A DNA stretch of 64,000 bases from Marinifilum_A sediminis (GTDB lineage Bacteria > Bacteroidota > Bacteroidia > Bacteroidales > Marinifilaceae). The notes beneath the pieces were generated by a model. It worked only from the letters and a program-made list of their open reading frames with translations. It searched no databases and had not been told where the DNA came from. This document shows, piece after piece, positions 16,130 to 27,615 of this stretch. The first letter of the stretch is position 1. Each line of letters starts with the position of its first letter. The position numbers and the translations under genes were made by a program. The DNA lies in assembly GCA_947496465.1 (NCBI GenBank), contig CANMCX010000008.1, forward strand, positions 94,726 to 158,725, in the 5' to 3' direction.

Positions 16130-16492
16130 TTAAAGTCGTTTAAACAATTTCTTGAGTTTTTCTTTTAATTCACATTTATTCTTCCTGTAACTTGTCAACT
16201 GCTGAGTTGTAAGAATTTCCTTAAAATTATTTTCTTTTTGTAACAAACTATCTCTTACTGCTTGCATACATAGAAAACCATCTTTTTCCGAAGTTAACCT
16301 TTCAATTTCCTTCTCACATTCCAAATTTAATACTTTCACTTTAGATGTTTGCTCAGAATTCAATTCGAGTTTTTTCTCCATCCAATCGGTGATTAGATCA
16401 GCTCTTTTTTCAGCCACAGAAAAACTCTTAGCACTAAGTGTAGAACTTATAAATATAAATAGTAGAATCAAACTTCCTTGTACAATCTTCAT
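16130..16492 (-). CDS. Small exported helical protein (Spy/CpxP-like pattern)
   Basis: About 120 residues from the ATG at 16490-16492. This start gives a clean signal peptide (MKIVQGSLILLFIFISSTLSA) and has AGAGAGGA just upstream. An ATG at 16561 would add 23 charged residues before the signal and is unlikely. The mature protein is highly charged and helical, with two LT/LN-xxQ-like segments (LELNSEQTSKVKVLN and ILTTQQLTSYRKNK). This resembles the LTxxQ pattern of Spy/CpxP-type periplasmic proteins that are common in Bacteroidota. The function is not established. The gene is monocistronic, with its own terminator. Confidence 0.6.
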   Translation of the reverse strand: MKIVQGSLILLFIFISSTLSAKSFSVAEKRADLITDWMEKKLELNSEQTSKVKVLNLECEKEIERLTSEKDGFLCMQAVRDSLLQKENNFKEILTTQQLTSYRKNKCELKEKLKKLFKRL

Positions 16493-16812
16493 ATCCTCTC
16501 TTTTAATTCTTACTCCAATAACACTCCTTAAAAACGTTAGTTCCTCAAAAATGTTTTCCAAATCGATTGAAAATTATAAAATATAAACGAGAACAACAAA
16601 TACACCCTCAGTACAACACACTGTTTTTCAGGATATTTTTCCTTATTCAAAACAGAACTAAATTATAAAGTTCTGCATGCAATTATTTGAAAAATATTTA
16701 ATAATTTGGGCTTCCTTTTCTATCGGTTCTGTTCCGATTATTTAATTGCCAGATAAGGGATAGTTAATCTCAAAAATCATTTGTGAAGTTGAACAAGAAA
16801 AATAGTTAGATA
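16493..16812. other. Non-coding gap before the HAD phosphatase gene
   Basis: About 320 A+T-rich bases between two divergent genes. The only structure I see is a weak hairpin at 16722-16738 (ATCGG/CCGAT, 7-base loop). No perfect TAnnTTTG box was found on either strand. Confidence 0.5.
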
Positions 16813-17406
16813 ATGAAATCGATAGAAATATATAGCAATACAAAAGCATTAATTTTTGATTTGGATGGAACTTTAGCTGATACAATGCCTATTCATTTTG
16901 AATCTTGGGAAAAGACTGCTAAAATAATGGGAGTGGATTATAGTAATGATTTCTTACTAAGCTGTGCAGGAATGCCATCCTCCAAAATTATTAATTTGCT
17001 AAACGAAAAAAATAACCATTCTATTGATCCGCAAGAATTCTCCACTATTAAAGAAGAATTTTTTGCAAAGGATATGCATAAAATAAACGAAATTAAAGCG
17101 GTATGCGATCTTGTATACAAGTACCATAACATCTTACCCATGGCGGTAGGAACTGGTGGAAAAAGAAACATTGCAGCAGATACAATGAAACTTTTGGGAT
17201 TGGATAAATACATTCCTATTTTGGTGAGTGCTGATGATGTGGAAAAACACAAACCAGAACCTGAAACATTTTTAAAATGTGCCAGTCTAATGGGAATTGC
17301 ACCTGAAAATTGTCAGGTTTTTGAAGATGCTATATTGGGTATACAAGCTGCAAAATCGGCTGGAATGATGGTTACTGATGTAACTCCTTTTTACTTAAAT
17401 CAATAA
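16813..17406 (+). CDS. HAD-superfamily phosphatase/phosphomutase (beta-PGM/YqaB type)
   Basis: A 197-residue cytosolic HAD enzyme of subfamily I with a small helical cap. Motif I is FDLDGTLADTMPIHF (nucleophile Asp near 17), motif II is the threonine in AVGTGGKRN (near 111), motif III is the lysine in HKPEPETF (near 145), and motif IV is FEDAILGIQAAKSAGM (near 170). The sequence is closest in pattern to beta-phosphoglucomutase and fructose-1-phosphate phosphatase YqaB, so a sugar phosphate is the probable substrate. It ends 9 bases before the lipoprotein gene at 17416, so the two are probably cotranscribed. Confidence 0.83.
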   Translation: MKSIEIYSNTKALIFDLDGTLADTMPIHFESWEKTAKIMGVDYSNDFLLSCAGMPSSKIINLLNEKNNHSIDPQEFSTIKEEFFAKDMHKINEIKAVCDLVYKYHNILPMAVGTGGKRNIAADTMKLLGLDKYIPILVSADDVEKHKPEPETFLKCASLMGIAPENCQVFEDAILGIQAAKSAGMMVTDVTPFYLNQ

Positions 17407-17415
17407 TACCATATC

Positions 17416-18429
17416 ATGTTAAAAAAATTACTTTTCATTATTCCAGTAGCATTACTACTATACTCATGTAAGGTTGAAAAGAAAGAGTACACGATTGCCT
17501 TTTACAATGTAGAAAACCTATTTGACACAATTAATGATCCAATCAAATGGGATGATGATTTTACTCCAGAAGGGAAATTAAAATACGATTCGAAAAGGTA
17601 TTTAAACAAACTAGAAAAATTAGCAAATGTATTATCTACTATCGATACCGTAAACTTACCGTCGGTAATAGGATTGTGCGAAGTAGAAAACAGAACTGTT
17701 CTGGAAGATTTAAAAGTACAAAAAGGATTAGAGACTGGTAATTATGGCATTGCTCACACTGAAAGTCCTGATAAAAGAGGTATTGATTGTGCCCTTTTGT
17801 ATAAAAAAGATGATTTTACCTATCTAAATCACAATGTAATCGATATTGAATTTCCATGGGAACCTGAATATGAAACCAGAGACATTTTACATGTGAAAGG
17901 AATTATGGAAAAAGACACATTGCATATTTTTGTAAATCATTGGCCATCGAGAAGAGGAGGACAGGAAAAATCTGAAAAGAACAGAGTTTTTGTAGCTGAA
18001 CAATTAAAAAATGCAGTAGAGAATATTCAAAATAAAAATGAAAATGCGAAAATCATTATTATGGGTGATTTTAATGATGAGCCAAATAATGTTTCCGTAA
18101 CTGAAAGTTTGGTAGCAACGAACAACAAAAATGCAGATAAAGCTAGCGATTTGTACAATTTAATGTATGATTTAAAAGCTGAAGGGAAAGGAACATACAA
18201 CTACAGAGGCAACTGGAATATGCTTGATCATTTAATTGTTTCCAATGCTTTAATCAATTCAAAAAAGGGTTTACATACCGATTACAATGCTGGAAGCATA
18301 TTCAAAGAAGAATGGATTTGCTATAAAAATAAAGATGGCGTTTATCTGCCAAGCAGAACTTTTGCAGGTCCTAAATACTACGGAGGATACAGCGATCACT
18401 TCCCAGTATATTTCAAATTAAAAAAATAA
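17416..18429 (+). CDS. Endonuclease/exonuclease/phosphatase-family lipoprotein
   Basis: A 337-residue predicted lipoprotein: residues 1-18 form a signal with the lipobox LYSC, followed by KVEKKE. The rest is one endonuclease/exonuclease/phosphatase domain: IAFYNVENLFD (metal Asn, near 33), IGLCEVENR (metal Glu, near 88), NHWPSRRGG (catalytic His), IIMGDFNDEPN (Asp and Asn near 217), and the final YSDHFPVYF (His near 328). All catalytic positions are present. It may act on nucleic acids, nucleotides or inositol/phospholipid phosphates outside the cytoplasm. It is coupled to the HAD phosphatase gene and followed by a terminator. Confidence 0.85.
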   Translation: MLKKLLFIIPVALLLYSCKVEKKEYTIAFYNVENLFDTINDPIKWDDDFTPEGKLKYDSKRYLNKLEKLANVLSTIDTVNLPSVIGLCEVENRTVLEDLKVQKGLETGNYGIAHTESPDKRGIDCALLYKKDDFTYLNHNVIDIEFPWEPEYETRDILHVKGIMEKDTLHIFVNHWPSRRGGQEKSEKNRVFVAEQLKNAVENIQNKNENAKIIIMGDFNDEPNNVSVTESLVATNNKNADKASDLYNLMYDLKAEGKGTYNYRGNWNMLDHLIVSNALINSKKGLHTDYNAGSIFKEEWICYKNKDGVYLPSRTFAGPKYYGGYSDHFPVYFKLKK

Positions 18430-18450
18430 AATTCTATTAAAATATTTAGG

Positions 18451-18480
18451 ATGCCGATTGTAATATGCAATCGGCATTTT
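18451..18480 (+). terminator. Terminator of the HAD-phosphatase/EEP operon
   Basis: ATGCCGATTG pairs perfectly with CAATCGGCAT (7-base loop), followed by TTTTT. Confidence 0.9.
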
Positions 18481-18557
18481 TATTGGGAAAACATTCCATG
18501 GTTCGCATTGTTTCTCTATTTTAGCAATTCAGAATAGAAACGATTGAAAAGTGCTGC

Positions 18558-20567
<2,010 letters not shown>

Positions 20568-20579
20568 AATTTGAGGCAA

Positions 20580-20608
20580 TAAAAAAGCAGTTTCTTTCGA
20601 AACTGCTT
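20580..20608 (-). terminator. Terminator of the sigma factor gene
   Basis: AAGCAGTTTC pairs perfectly with GAAACTGCTT around a 4-base loop. The minus strand continues with TTTTTT. It may also stop uvrB transcripts. Confidence 0.88.
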
Positions 20609-20628
20609 CAGTTATCTCTAGGGATCTG

Positions 20629-21489
20629 TTATCCCAAATATGATTTCAACAACTTGCTTCTGGAAGTGTGACGTAAACGACGAATCGCTTTTTCTTTAAT
20701 CTGACGCACACGCTCGCGAGTCAAACCAAATTTTTCGCCAATTTCTTCCAAGGTCATTTCTTGAATTCCAATTCCAAAGAAAAGTTTTATTATATCGCTT
20801 TCTCTCTCTGTAAGAGTAGCTAAAGCTCTATCAATTTCTCTGGTTAATGATTCATTCAAGAGACTTCTGTCGGCGATTGGAGAATCATCATTCACCAAAA
20901 CATCCAACAAACTGTTATCCTCTCCGTCAACAAACGGAGCATCAACAGAAATGTGACGACCAGAAACACGTAGAGTATCTGCAACCTTATCTGCAGGTAA
21001 TTCTAGGGAATCGGCTAATTCTTCAGGAGATGGCTTTCTTTCATGTTCTTGCTCGAATTTCGAAAATGCTTTGTTGATTTTATTCAACGAACCAACCTGG
21101 TTCAATGGTAATCGTACAATTCGAGACTGTTCTGCCAAAGCCTGAAGGATAGACTGACGAATCCACCATACAGCATAAGAAATGAATTTGAAACCACGAG
21201 TTTCATCAAATTTTTCTGCTGCTTTAATCAAACCCAAGTTACCTTCATTGATCAAGTCAGGAAGACTCAAACCTTGATTTTGATACTGCTTAGCTACAGA
21301 AACAACGAAACGCAAATTCGCTCTGGTTAATTTCTCCAAAGCTCTTTGGTCGCCTTTTTTGATACGCTGCGCCAATTCAACTTCTTCTTCTACTGTAATA
21401 AGATCTTCTTTACCAATCTCTTGCAAGTACTTGTCCAAAGACGCACTCTCACGATTGGTAATTGATTTAGTTATCTTTAATTGTCTCAT
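20629..21489 (-). CDS. rpoD: Primary sigma-70 factor RpoD/SigA (short Bacteroidota form)
   Basis: A 286-residue housekeeping sigma factor. Region 1.2 is at residues 14-45 (DKYLQEIGKEDLITVEEE). Region 2 has ANLRFVVSVAKQYQ and the -10-binding helix FKFISYAVWWIRQSI (about 100-115). Region 3 has RKPSPEELADSL, and region 4.2 has the recognition helix TLEEIGEKFGLTRERVRQIK near the C-terminus. Region 1.1 is missing, as is usual for the primary sigma of Bacteroidota, which is matched to TTTG/TAnnTTTG promoters. Its own promoter here has that form (21517-21548). Confidence 0.94.
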   Translation of the reverse strand: MRQLKITKSITNRESASLDKYLQEIGKEDLITVEEEVELAQRIKKGDQRALEKLTRANLRFVVSVAKQYQNQGLSLPDLINEGNLGLIKAAEKFDETRGFKFISYAVWWIRQSILQALAEQSRIVRLPLNQVGSLNKINKAFSKFEQEHERKPSPEELADSLELPADKVADTLRVSGRHISVDAPFVDGEDNSLLDVLVNDDSPIADRSLLNESLTREIDRALATLTERESDIIKLFFGIGIQEMTLEEIGEKFGLTRERVRQIKEKAIRRLRHTSRSKLLKSYLG

Positions 21490-21516
21490 AGTCCCTTTTC
21501 AATCGAAAATATGCCG

Positions 21517-21548
21517 CAAAATTAAACTTTTTAATAAAAAAAGTCAAA
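21517..21548 (-). promoter_or_regulatory. Canonical Bacteroidota promoter of the primary sigma factor
   Basis: On the minus strand a TTTTG -33 box (21545-21549) is separated by 20 bases from TAATTTTG (21517-21524), a perfect TAnnTTTG -7 box. The predicted leader is about 20 bases. It is the best promoter in the window. Confidence 0.75.
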
Positions 21549-21603
21549 ATTAATTGTCATTTTATTCAAATATTTATATTTTTCTCGTTTGATACTATCA
21601 TTT

Positions 21604-23058
21604 TTATTTTTCATCCTTTAAGGAGAATGCATAATACTTAACACTTCCATTAGGGTAAATTCCAGAAATAAAAATACCTCCATCCTTTACATCTTCAATC
21701 GCTACTTTAATATCATTAACTTTATAAATTGGAGTATTATTAATTTTATAAATAATAAATCCTTCTTTTACATTTTCTTCCTTTAACTTCCCACTTCGCA
21801 GATTCTTCACCTTAACTCCTCTGTTTATTTGAAGTCGATACTTCTCTTTTGATGTTATTGGTTCGAAATCGGCTCCCAGAAAAGCTAAATCACTTGGTTT
21901 AATGACCTTTGTATTTCCTAACCTATTACGTAAGACTACATTAAATTGTTTCCTTTTCTCATCTCTTTTTATTAATACTTCAATTTCATCACCCGGACGG
22001 TACTTGCTAACCTGCTCCTGAAGCTCAGAACTTGAGTTAACATTTTTCCCATTTATAGACAATATAACGTCTCCTTGCTTAATACCAGATTCTTTTGCAG
22101 CACTTTCTTCAGTTAATCCAGATATATAAACTCCTTCTATTTTCTCACTTTTCAATCTTTCAGCCAATCTAGCATCAACAGTTTGAATTGATACACCTAG
22201 TACTGCGCGCTGCACCTGACCAAATTCTTTTAAATCTGCAATTACTTTTTCTACAATAGCAACTGGAATTGCAAAGGAATAACCAGAGTAAGATCCAGTT
22301 CTCGATTCTATTGCCGTATTAATTCCTACTAGTCTTCCTTGCACATCAACCAAAGCTCCTCCACTATTGCCTGGATTCACTGCCGCATCAGTCTGCAAAA
22401 AAGACTCAATACTCATTCTGTTGTTCATGATTCCAAGGTTTCGCGCCTTCGCACTAATAATTCCAGCAGTTACTGTCGAAGTTAAATTAAATGGATTGCC
22501 TACAGCCAAAACCCATTCTCCGAGTTTAAGGTTATCTGAATTACCAAATGCCATACTTGGCAAATCTTCTTCATCAATTTTAATCAATGCTAAATCTGTA
22601 TACGGATCCTGTCCAATCAATTTTGCTTCGTATGATCTTTTATCCTGAAGAACAACGGTAATCACATTTGATCCACGAACAACATGATTATTTGTTACAA
22701 TATATCCATCATCGGAAATAATAACACCAGACCCTGATCCCATTGAAGGCTGAGACTGAGCTCCTCTTTTGCTATTTCCGAATAAAAAATCGTAAAACGG
22801 ATTCGATTGATATTCTTCGTTGGTATATATTGTTGTTATATGAACAACCGATTTTACCGATGATTCTGCAGCTACCGTTAAATCAATAGAACCAGTTGCG
22901 TTTTGAGAAATTCCTGCCAACTGTATGGTACGTGGTTCTGTAACTGTTACAATCTTCTCATTTCTATCCACAAAAAGAATAAACAAAATAATAGCAATTC
23001 CACCACCAAATAGAGCAGTTAAAAATCTTCCAAAAAATGCCTTAATCTTCATTTGCAA
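21604..23058 (-). CDS. Periplasmic serine protease, HtrA/DegP family
   Basis: A 484-residue envelope quality-control protease. One N-terminal membrane segment (about 8-27) anchors or exports it. The chymotrypsin-like domain has the triad His in VTNNHVVRG (near 120), Asp in DLALIKIDEED (near 150) and Ser in NPGNSGGALV (near 228). Two PDZ-like domains follow: the first around VQRAVLGVSIQTVDA and GDVILSINGKNV (about 285-375), the second around KVKNLRSGKLKEENVKEG (about 410-480). The domain order is that of Do-type proteases. It lies just downstream of the sigma factor gene's promoter region, on the same strand. Confidence 0.92.
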   Translation of the reverse strand: MQMKIKAFFGRFLTALFGGGIAIILFILFVDRNEKIVTVTEPRTIQLAGISQNATGSIDLTVAAESSVKSVVHITTIYTNEEYQSNPFYDFLFGNSKRGAQSQPSMGSGSGVIISDDGYIVTNNHVVRGSNVITVVLQDKRSYEAKLIGQDPYTDLALIKIDEEDLPSMAFGNSDNLKLGEWVLAVGNPFNLTSTVTAGIISAKARNLGIMNNRMSIESFLQTDAAVNPGNSGGALVDVQGRLVGINTAIESRTGSYSGYSFAIPVAIVEKVIADLKEFGQVQRAVLGVSIQTVDARLAERLKSEKIEGVYISGLTEESAAKESGIKQGDVILSINGKNVNSSSELQEQVSKYRPGDEIEVLIKRDEKRKQFNVVLRNRLGNTKVIKPSDLAFLGADFEPITSKEKYRLQINRGVKVKNLRSGKLKEENVKEGFIIYKINNTPIYKVNDIKVAIEDVKDGGIFISGIYPNGSVKYYAFSLKDEK

Positions 23059-23337
23059 TACTATTTTTAAATGTCAACAACTAAGAATTAACCTTACTTG
23101 AACAAAACATTACATTTAGAACATAAAAAGTTACAAAAACAAACTCATTTAATCAACAATAATTTAGAGTGAAACTAAACTGATTTAGTTCCCATCAAAT
23201 TCTTAAACTTTTCAAGTACTCCAAATAAGGTTATCCCAATAAGATTCTTACTTTTATACTACAATTGTAACGATATAAGTTCATAAGTGTTTTTCATTTT
23301 AACGTATTTAACACTTCTTAACACGATTTTAGACAAA

Positions 23338-24123
23338 ATGCAGATTGAATTCTCTAAATACCAAGGTACCGGAAACGACTTTGTACTAATAGATAACCGC
23401 AATGGTATTATTTCACCCGACAATATTAAATTAATTGAACAATTATGCCATAGAAGATTTGGTATTGGTGCAGATGGATTAATGCTATTAGAAGATGCAA
23501 AAGGTTATGATTTTAGAATGAGATATTTCAATTCAGATGGTAAAGAAGCCAGCATGTGTGGAAATGGTGGAAGATGCATTGTTGCTTTTGCCTATCATTT
23601 AGGCATTATCAAAAATGAAACAACATTTATTGCTGTAGATGGCGAACATGAAGCGAAAGTTGAAGATAAAAATAACTTTGTTCAGATAAGCTTAAAAATG
23701 ATAAATGTTTCCGGAATTGAAAAAATTGGTGATTCATTTTTCATGAATACAGGATCACCACATTTTGTACAGTTTATTCAAAATCATGATGATTTTGATA
23801 CCTATTCAAACGGAAAAGCCATTCGGTACAACGATAGGTTTGCTGCAGAAGGAACTAATGTAAATTTTGTTTCCTTTAAGAACAACGAAATTCAAGTTAG
23901 CACTTATGAGCGTGGGGTTGAAGATGAAACTTATTCTTGTGGAACTGGGGTTGTTGCTTCTGCTATTAGTGCCGGCGCAATAAAAAACTCAAACAGCTTT
24001 AAAATCAACACAAAAGGTGGAAAACTCGCAGTGCATTTCAATAAAATAGATTCGCAAAATATTAATGATATTTGGTTAATTGGTCCTGCAACAAAAGTTT
24101 TTTCTGGCAGTTTAAATATTTAA
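23338..24123 (+). CDS. dapF: Diaminopimelate epimerase
   Basis: A 261-residue enzyme that converts LL- to meso-diaminopimelate for lysine and peptidoglycan synthesis. The start chosen is the ATG at 23338, giving MQIEFSKYQGTGNDFVLIDN, the standard N-terminus. A frame open to an ATG at 23287 would add 17 hydrophobic residues not seen in the family. The two catalytic cysteines are in ASMCGNGGRC (near 75) and ETYSCGTGVVAS (near 203), and the substrate-binding GTNVNFV and YERGVEDET are present. The hybrid kinase gene starts 15 bases later, so dapF may be cotranscribed with it. Confidence 0.94.
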   Translation: MQIEFSKYQGTGNDFVLIDNRNGIISPDNIKLIEQLCHRRFGIGADGLMLLEDAKGYDFRMRYFNSDGKEASMCGNGGRCIVAFAYHLGIIKNETTFIAVDGEHEAKVEDKNNFVQISLKMINVSGIEKIGDSFFMNTGSPHFVQFIQNHDDFDTYSNGKAIRYNDRFAAEGTNVNFVSFKNNEIQVSTYERGVEDETYSCGTGVVASAISAGAIKNSNSFKINTKGGKLAVHFNKIDSQNINDIWLIGPATKVFSGSLNI

Positions 24124-24138
24124 AATAGATCACTTTTT

Positions 24139-26949
24139 ATGAAGTTTATTCTCTCTAAAATTTTCGAAGACAAGAGTATTTCTAAAGTATTTTTGATTTC
24201 CCTTCTTTCCATTTCACTATCACTAATTCTTATAATAGGAATTTTTACCATACAACAGGAAAGGCAACAATTTGAAAGAGAAACTATTCGTATTCATGAT
24301 GACTTCTTAAAAAATCAAAAAAAAACACTTCAACAAGAAACTCAAATACTCATTAATTTTATTGAAAATGAAAGACTTCAAACCAGAAAACTATTAAAAA
24401 AAGACATTAATAGTCGTGTACAAGAAGCGCATGCAATTGCAACAAGTCTCTACAACAATTACAAAAATAAACTTTCTACAAAAGAGCTTAAAAAACTTAT
24501 TTCAAACTCACTTGAATCGGTTCGCTTTAATGAGGGTAAAGGATTCTTCTACATCAATAGTTTAGAAGGAACTGTAATTATGGATCCGGAAAATCCCAAT
24601 TGGATTAACAAAAATAAACTTTCGATAAAAGATGTATTCGGTAATCCTATTATCCAAAATGAAATAGAAACGGCAAAAACTCAAGGTGAAGGCTATACTG
24701 ATTATTCTTGGCAAAATGAAAGTAGTCAGAAAATTCATCCTAAAATTTCTTTCGTAAAATTATTTAAACCTTTTAACTGGTATATAGGATGTACTCAATA
24801 TGTTGAAAGTTATAAACAAGCTATACAAAAGGATATTCTTAACCGAATTACAAAACTTAAGTTCGACGAAAATTTTACAATTTCCGTTCTAAGTTTTGAT
24901 GGAACTTGTTTGGCTCATTCAAAACAAGAGCTAATTGGAAAAAACCTTTGGAATCTAGAGGATGGTAAAAAGAATAAAGTAATCCAAGAATTCATTTCAA
25001 GAGGAACAGATGAAAATGGAGGCTTTATAGAATATCTTGATCCTTTTACCGAAAAAGATGATACGGCACTACCAACTATAATTCACACAAAAGCATATAA
25101 AGATTGGCAATGGGTTATTGGAACTGGCATTCATTTAGAAAAGCTAAACATTGCCATTGATGAAAGAAAAAAAGAATTACAATCCAACGTTAACGGATTT
25201 ATTATCAGAGGTAGTTTAATTTTTCTTTTGAGTATCGTATTCATTATTATTTTCACTCGATTTGTAATCAGGATAAGCAATTCAGGTATAAAAATATTCA
25301 ATAAATTTTATAAAAATGCTGCCACTCAATCTCTTTTAATAGACACTTCTGCCCTTCACTTTAAAGAATTTAAGCAGTTAGGAAACCTAGCAAATCAAAT
25401 GATTCTTGACAGGCAAAACATAGAACACCAATTAAATATAGAAACGGCTTATTTTGAACAATTATTTGAAAATTCACCAGAAGCCATTGCCATTACAAAT
25501 AGAGAAAGTAAAGGAATCAAAATCAATAAAAAATTTACCGAACTTTTTGGGTATACTCTAGAGGATATTAAAGGAGTTGTTCTCGACGATTTAATTACGG
25601 ATGATTCCAGACAAGGCGAAGCCAACAAATTAAACGCACTAACTGCAACAGGACAGCTTGTTGAGATTGACACCAAAAGAAAATGTAAAGATGGTAAAAT
25701 GGTTGACGTTTCAATCATGGGAAATCCAATTGTAATTGATGAAGAACCAATTGCCATTTTCGGAATTTACCGTGATATCACACAACGTAAAGATTATGAA
25801 AAACATTTAAAAGAAGCCAAACAAAAAGCCGAAGAATCGGATCTGTTAAAATCTGCATTTTTAGCTAATATGTCTCATGAAATCAGAACTCCAATGAACC
25901 ACATTATTGGTTTCACAGATATCATGACATCTCAACAAATAGAAGAAAGTGACCGACAAGAATATGCTGAACTGATAAAGCAAAGTGGAAACAATCTTCT
26001 CCATTTAATTAACAGCATTATTGATTTATCTAAAATTGAATCAAAGCAAATCAAACTTCAAGCTGAAGATGCTAGCTTAAATGGTATCTTATCTGTTCTT
26101 TATGAAAAATTTTACACCTATAAAAATGAACGAAATAAAGCCAATTTGACTTTAAAAATTCAAAAAGCTTTAAGCGATAAAGATTCAGTAATATATACCG
26201 ATGCCAGACGCCTTGAACAACTCTTGTCAAATTTAATAGAAAATGCTATTAAGTTTACCAACGAAGGAAGCGTAGAGTTTGGATATCATCTAAATGATTG
26301 TGCTAATTCTATTGAAATTTACGTAAAAGATACTGGTATAGGTATACCCAAACAATCCTTAGAAAATATTTTTCAATCCTTTAGACAAATAGACGGATCC
26401 GACACCAGACAATATGGTGGAACTGGACTTGGCTTAACAATATCACATCGATTAGCAGAATTACTGGGCGGTGAAATTAGGGTTGAATCCAAAGAAAATA
26501 AAGGAACCTGTTTCTATATCACACTCCCATACAAAACCAACAGTAACCAGTCTGATTTAAACAGACAAATTAATTACAACTGGTTTGGAAAAAAAATATT
26601 AATAGTAGATGATATTAAAAACAATTTCACCTATTTCAAATCAAGTCTTGAAGGAACAAATGCTGAAATTATATGGGCAAAAAATGGTGCCGAAGCTGTA
26701 TCTATATGTGAATCGAAAAATGTTGATGTCATTCTTATGGACATGCAAATGCCAGTAATGAACGGCTATGAAGCAACAAAAAAGATTAAAACAAGAGATG
26801 CTTCTATTCCAATAATTGGACAAACAGCATTTATCCAACAAGAAGATAAGAAAAAAGTAATTGCTGCTGGTTGTGATGATTACATCACCAAACCTATCAA
26901 ATCAAAATTATTACTGGATTCTATTAGCAAACAAATCTCTGTTAATTAG
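24139..26949 (+). CDS. Hybrid sensor kinase: double Cache, PAS, HisKA, HATPase, receiver
   Basis: A 936-residue membrane sensor with its receiver fused on. Transmembrane helices are at about 17-38 and 353-374. Between them are two Cache-type ligand domains, the first with VRFNEGKGFFYINSLEGTV and the second with SFDGTCLAHSKQELIGKNLW and WQWVIGTGIH. After the membrane come a short linker, a PAS domain (about 440-560, NSPEAIAITNRESKG), the phosphoacceptor box NMSHEIRTPMN, N-box NLIENAIKFT, G-boxes VKDTGIGIP and GGTGLGLT, and a receiver with phosphoacceptor Asp in VILMDMQMPVMNG and the Lys in YITKPI. The ligand is unknown. It is a paralogue of the kinase at 58837. Its stop overlaps the convergent LOG gene. 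Confidence 0.9.
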   Translation: MKFILSKIFEDKSISKVFLISLLSISLSLILIIGIFTIQQERQQFERETIRIHDDFLKNQKKTLQQETQILINFIENERLQTRKLLKKDINSRVQEAHAIATSLYNNYKNKLSTKELKKLISNSLESVRFNEGKGFFYINSLEGTVIMDPENPNWINKNKLSIKDVFGNPIIQNEIETAKTQGEGYTDYSWQNESSQKIHPKISFVKLFKPFNWYIGCTQYVESYKQAIQKDILNRITKLKFDENFTISVLSFDGTCLAHSKQELIGKNLWNLEDGKKNKVIQEFISRGTDENGGFIEYLDPFTEKDDTALPTIIHTKAYKDWQWVIGTGIHLEKLNIAIDERKKELQSNVNGFIIRGSLIFLLSIVFIIIFTRFVIRISNSGIKIFNKFYKNAATQSLLIDTSALHFKEFKQLGNLANQMILDRQNIEHQLNIETAYFEQLFENSPEAIAITNRESKGIKINKKFTELFGYTLEDIKGVVLDDLITDDSRQGEANKLNALTATGQLVEIDTKRKCKDGKMVDVSIMGNPIVIDEEPIAIFGIYRDITQRKDYEKHLKEAKQKAEESDLLKSAFLANMSHEIRTPMNHIIGFTDIMTSQQIEESDRQEYAELIKQSGNNLLHLINSIIDLSKIESKQIKLQAEDASLNGILSVLYEKFYTYKNERNKANLTLKIQKALSDKDSVIYTDARRLEQLLSNLIENAIKFTNEGSVEFGYHLNDCANSIEIYVKDTGIGIPKQSLENIFQSFRQIDGSDTRQYGGTGLGLTISHRLAELLGGEIRVESKENKGTCFYITLPYKTNSNQSDLNRQINYNWFGKKILIVDDIKNNFTYFKSSLEGTNAEIIWAKNGAEAVSICESKNVDVILMDMQMPVMNGYEATKKIKTRDASIPIIGQTAFIQQEDKKKVIAAGCDDYITKPIKSKLLLDSISKQISVN

Positions 26950-27512
26950 TCCCATTTAGTACCTCTTTTTTCCTGTGCGTAATTTTCGATATATTCTAAT
27001 GCTTGTTTGTAATCATTAGCAAAAATAAACATTTTACTATATTCTGGTTTAGCAAACTTTTCAATATAAGAAATTTCAAACTGTGATTTTAAATTGTCGT
27101 AAAATCCATTGGTATTAATAAAAACGATAGGAGCATTATGATATCCCAATTGCTTTAATGTAATTACCTCTAAAATCTCTTCTAAGGTACCAAATCCACC
27201 TGGCAAGGCAACAAAAGCATCCGATCTATCACGTAAGATCTTCTTCCTCTCTGCCATATCAGGAGTAACAATTAATTCATCCAAATAGTTAGCTGAAATT
27301 CCATAATCACTAATTAATTTAGGAATTACACCCAACACTTTCCCTCCTGAAGATTTCACCGAAACAGCAACTTCATTCATTAAACCAACATTTGTACCTC
27401 CATAAACCAAACTATGACCATTATCTCCCATTTGAGATCCCATTTTTTTTGCCTCTTCAAAATAAATAGAATCAAGCGAATTGCTTGATGAACAAAATAC
27501 ACAGATATACAT
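26946..27512 (-). CDS. LOG-family protein (TIGR00730 Rossmann fold)
   Basis: A 188-residue cytosolic protein of the Lonely Guy/lysine-decarboxylase-like family. These proteins hydrolyse cytokinin-type nucleoside 5'-monophosphates or similar N-glycosidic bonds. It opens with the Rossmann strand YICVFCSSSNSLD, then LVYGGTNVGLMNEVA (near 38). The family active-site motif PGGFGTLEEI (near 105) follows, preceded by the arginine in MAERKKILRDRSD. Its TAA overlaps the stop of the convergent kinase gene by 3 bases, with no hairpin between. In bacteria the physiological substrate is mostly undefined. Confidence 0.87.
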   Translation of the reverse strand: MYICVFCSSSNSLDSIYFEEAKKMGSQMGDNGHSLVYGGTNVGLMNEVAVSVKSSGGKVLGVIPKLISDYGISANYLDELIVTPDMAERKKILRDRSDAFVALPGGFGTLEEILEVITLKQLGYHNAPIVFINTNGFYDNLKSQFEISYIEKFAKPEYSKMFIFANDYKQALEYIENYAQEKRGTKWD

Positions 27513-27566
27513 TTTACTTTCGTTTTAATTTGACTAACGAATTAACCAATAATTATTTTAGCGCAC

Positions 27567-27596
27567 AAAAAAGCCCTTGAGAAAACTCAAGGGCTT
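27567..27596 (-). terminator. Terminator of gyrB
   Basis: AAGCCCTTGAG pairs perfectly with CTCAAGGGCTT around AAAA. On the minus strand it is followed by TTTT and lies 20 bases past the gyrB stop. Confidence 0.92.
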
Positions 27597-27615
27597 GTAA
27601 CTATTTAATCACAAA

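Noticed and set aside
23287..23337. Seventeen extra residues before DapF
   Set aside because: DapF proteins start at the equivalent of MQIEFSKYQGTGNDF. The extra hydrophobic residues are non-coding leader.
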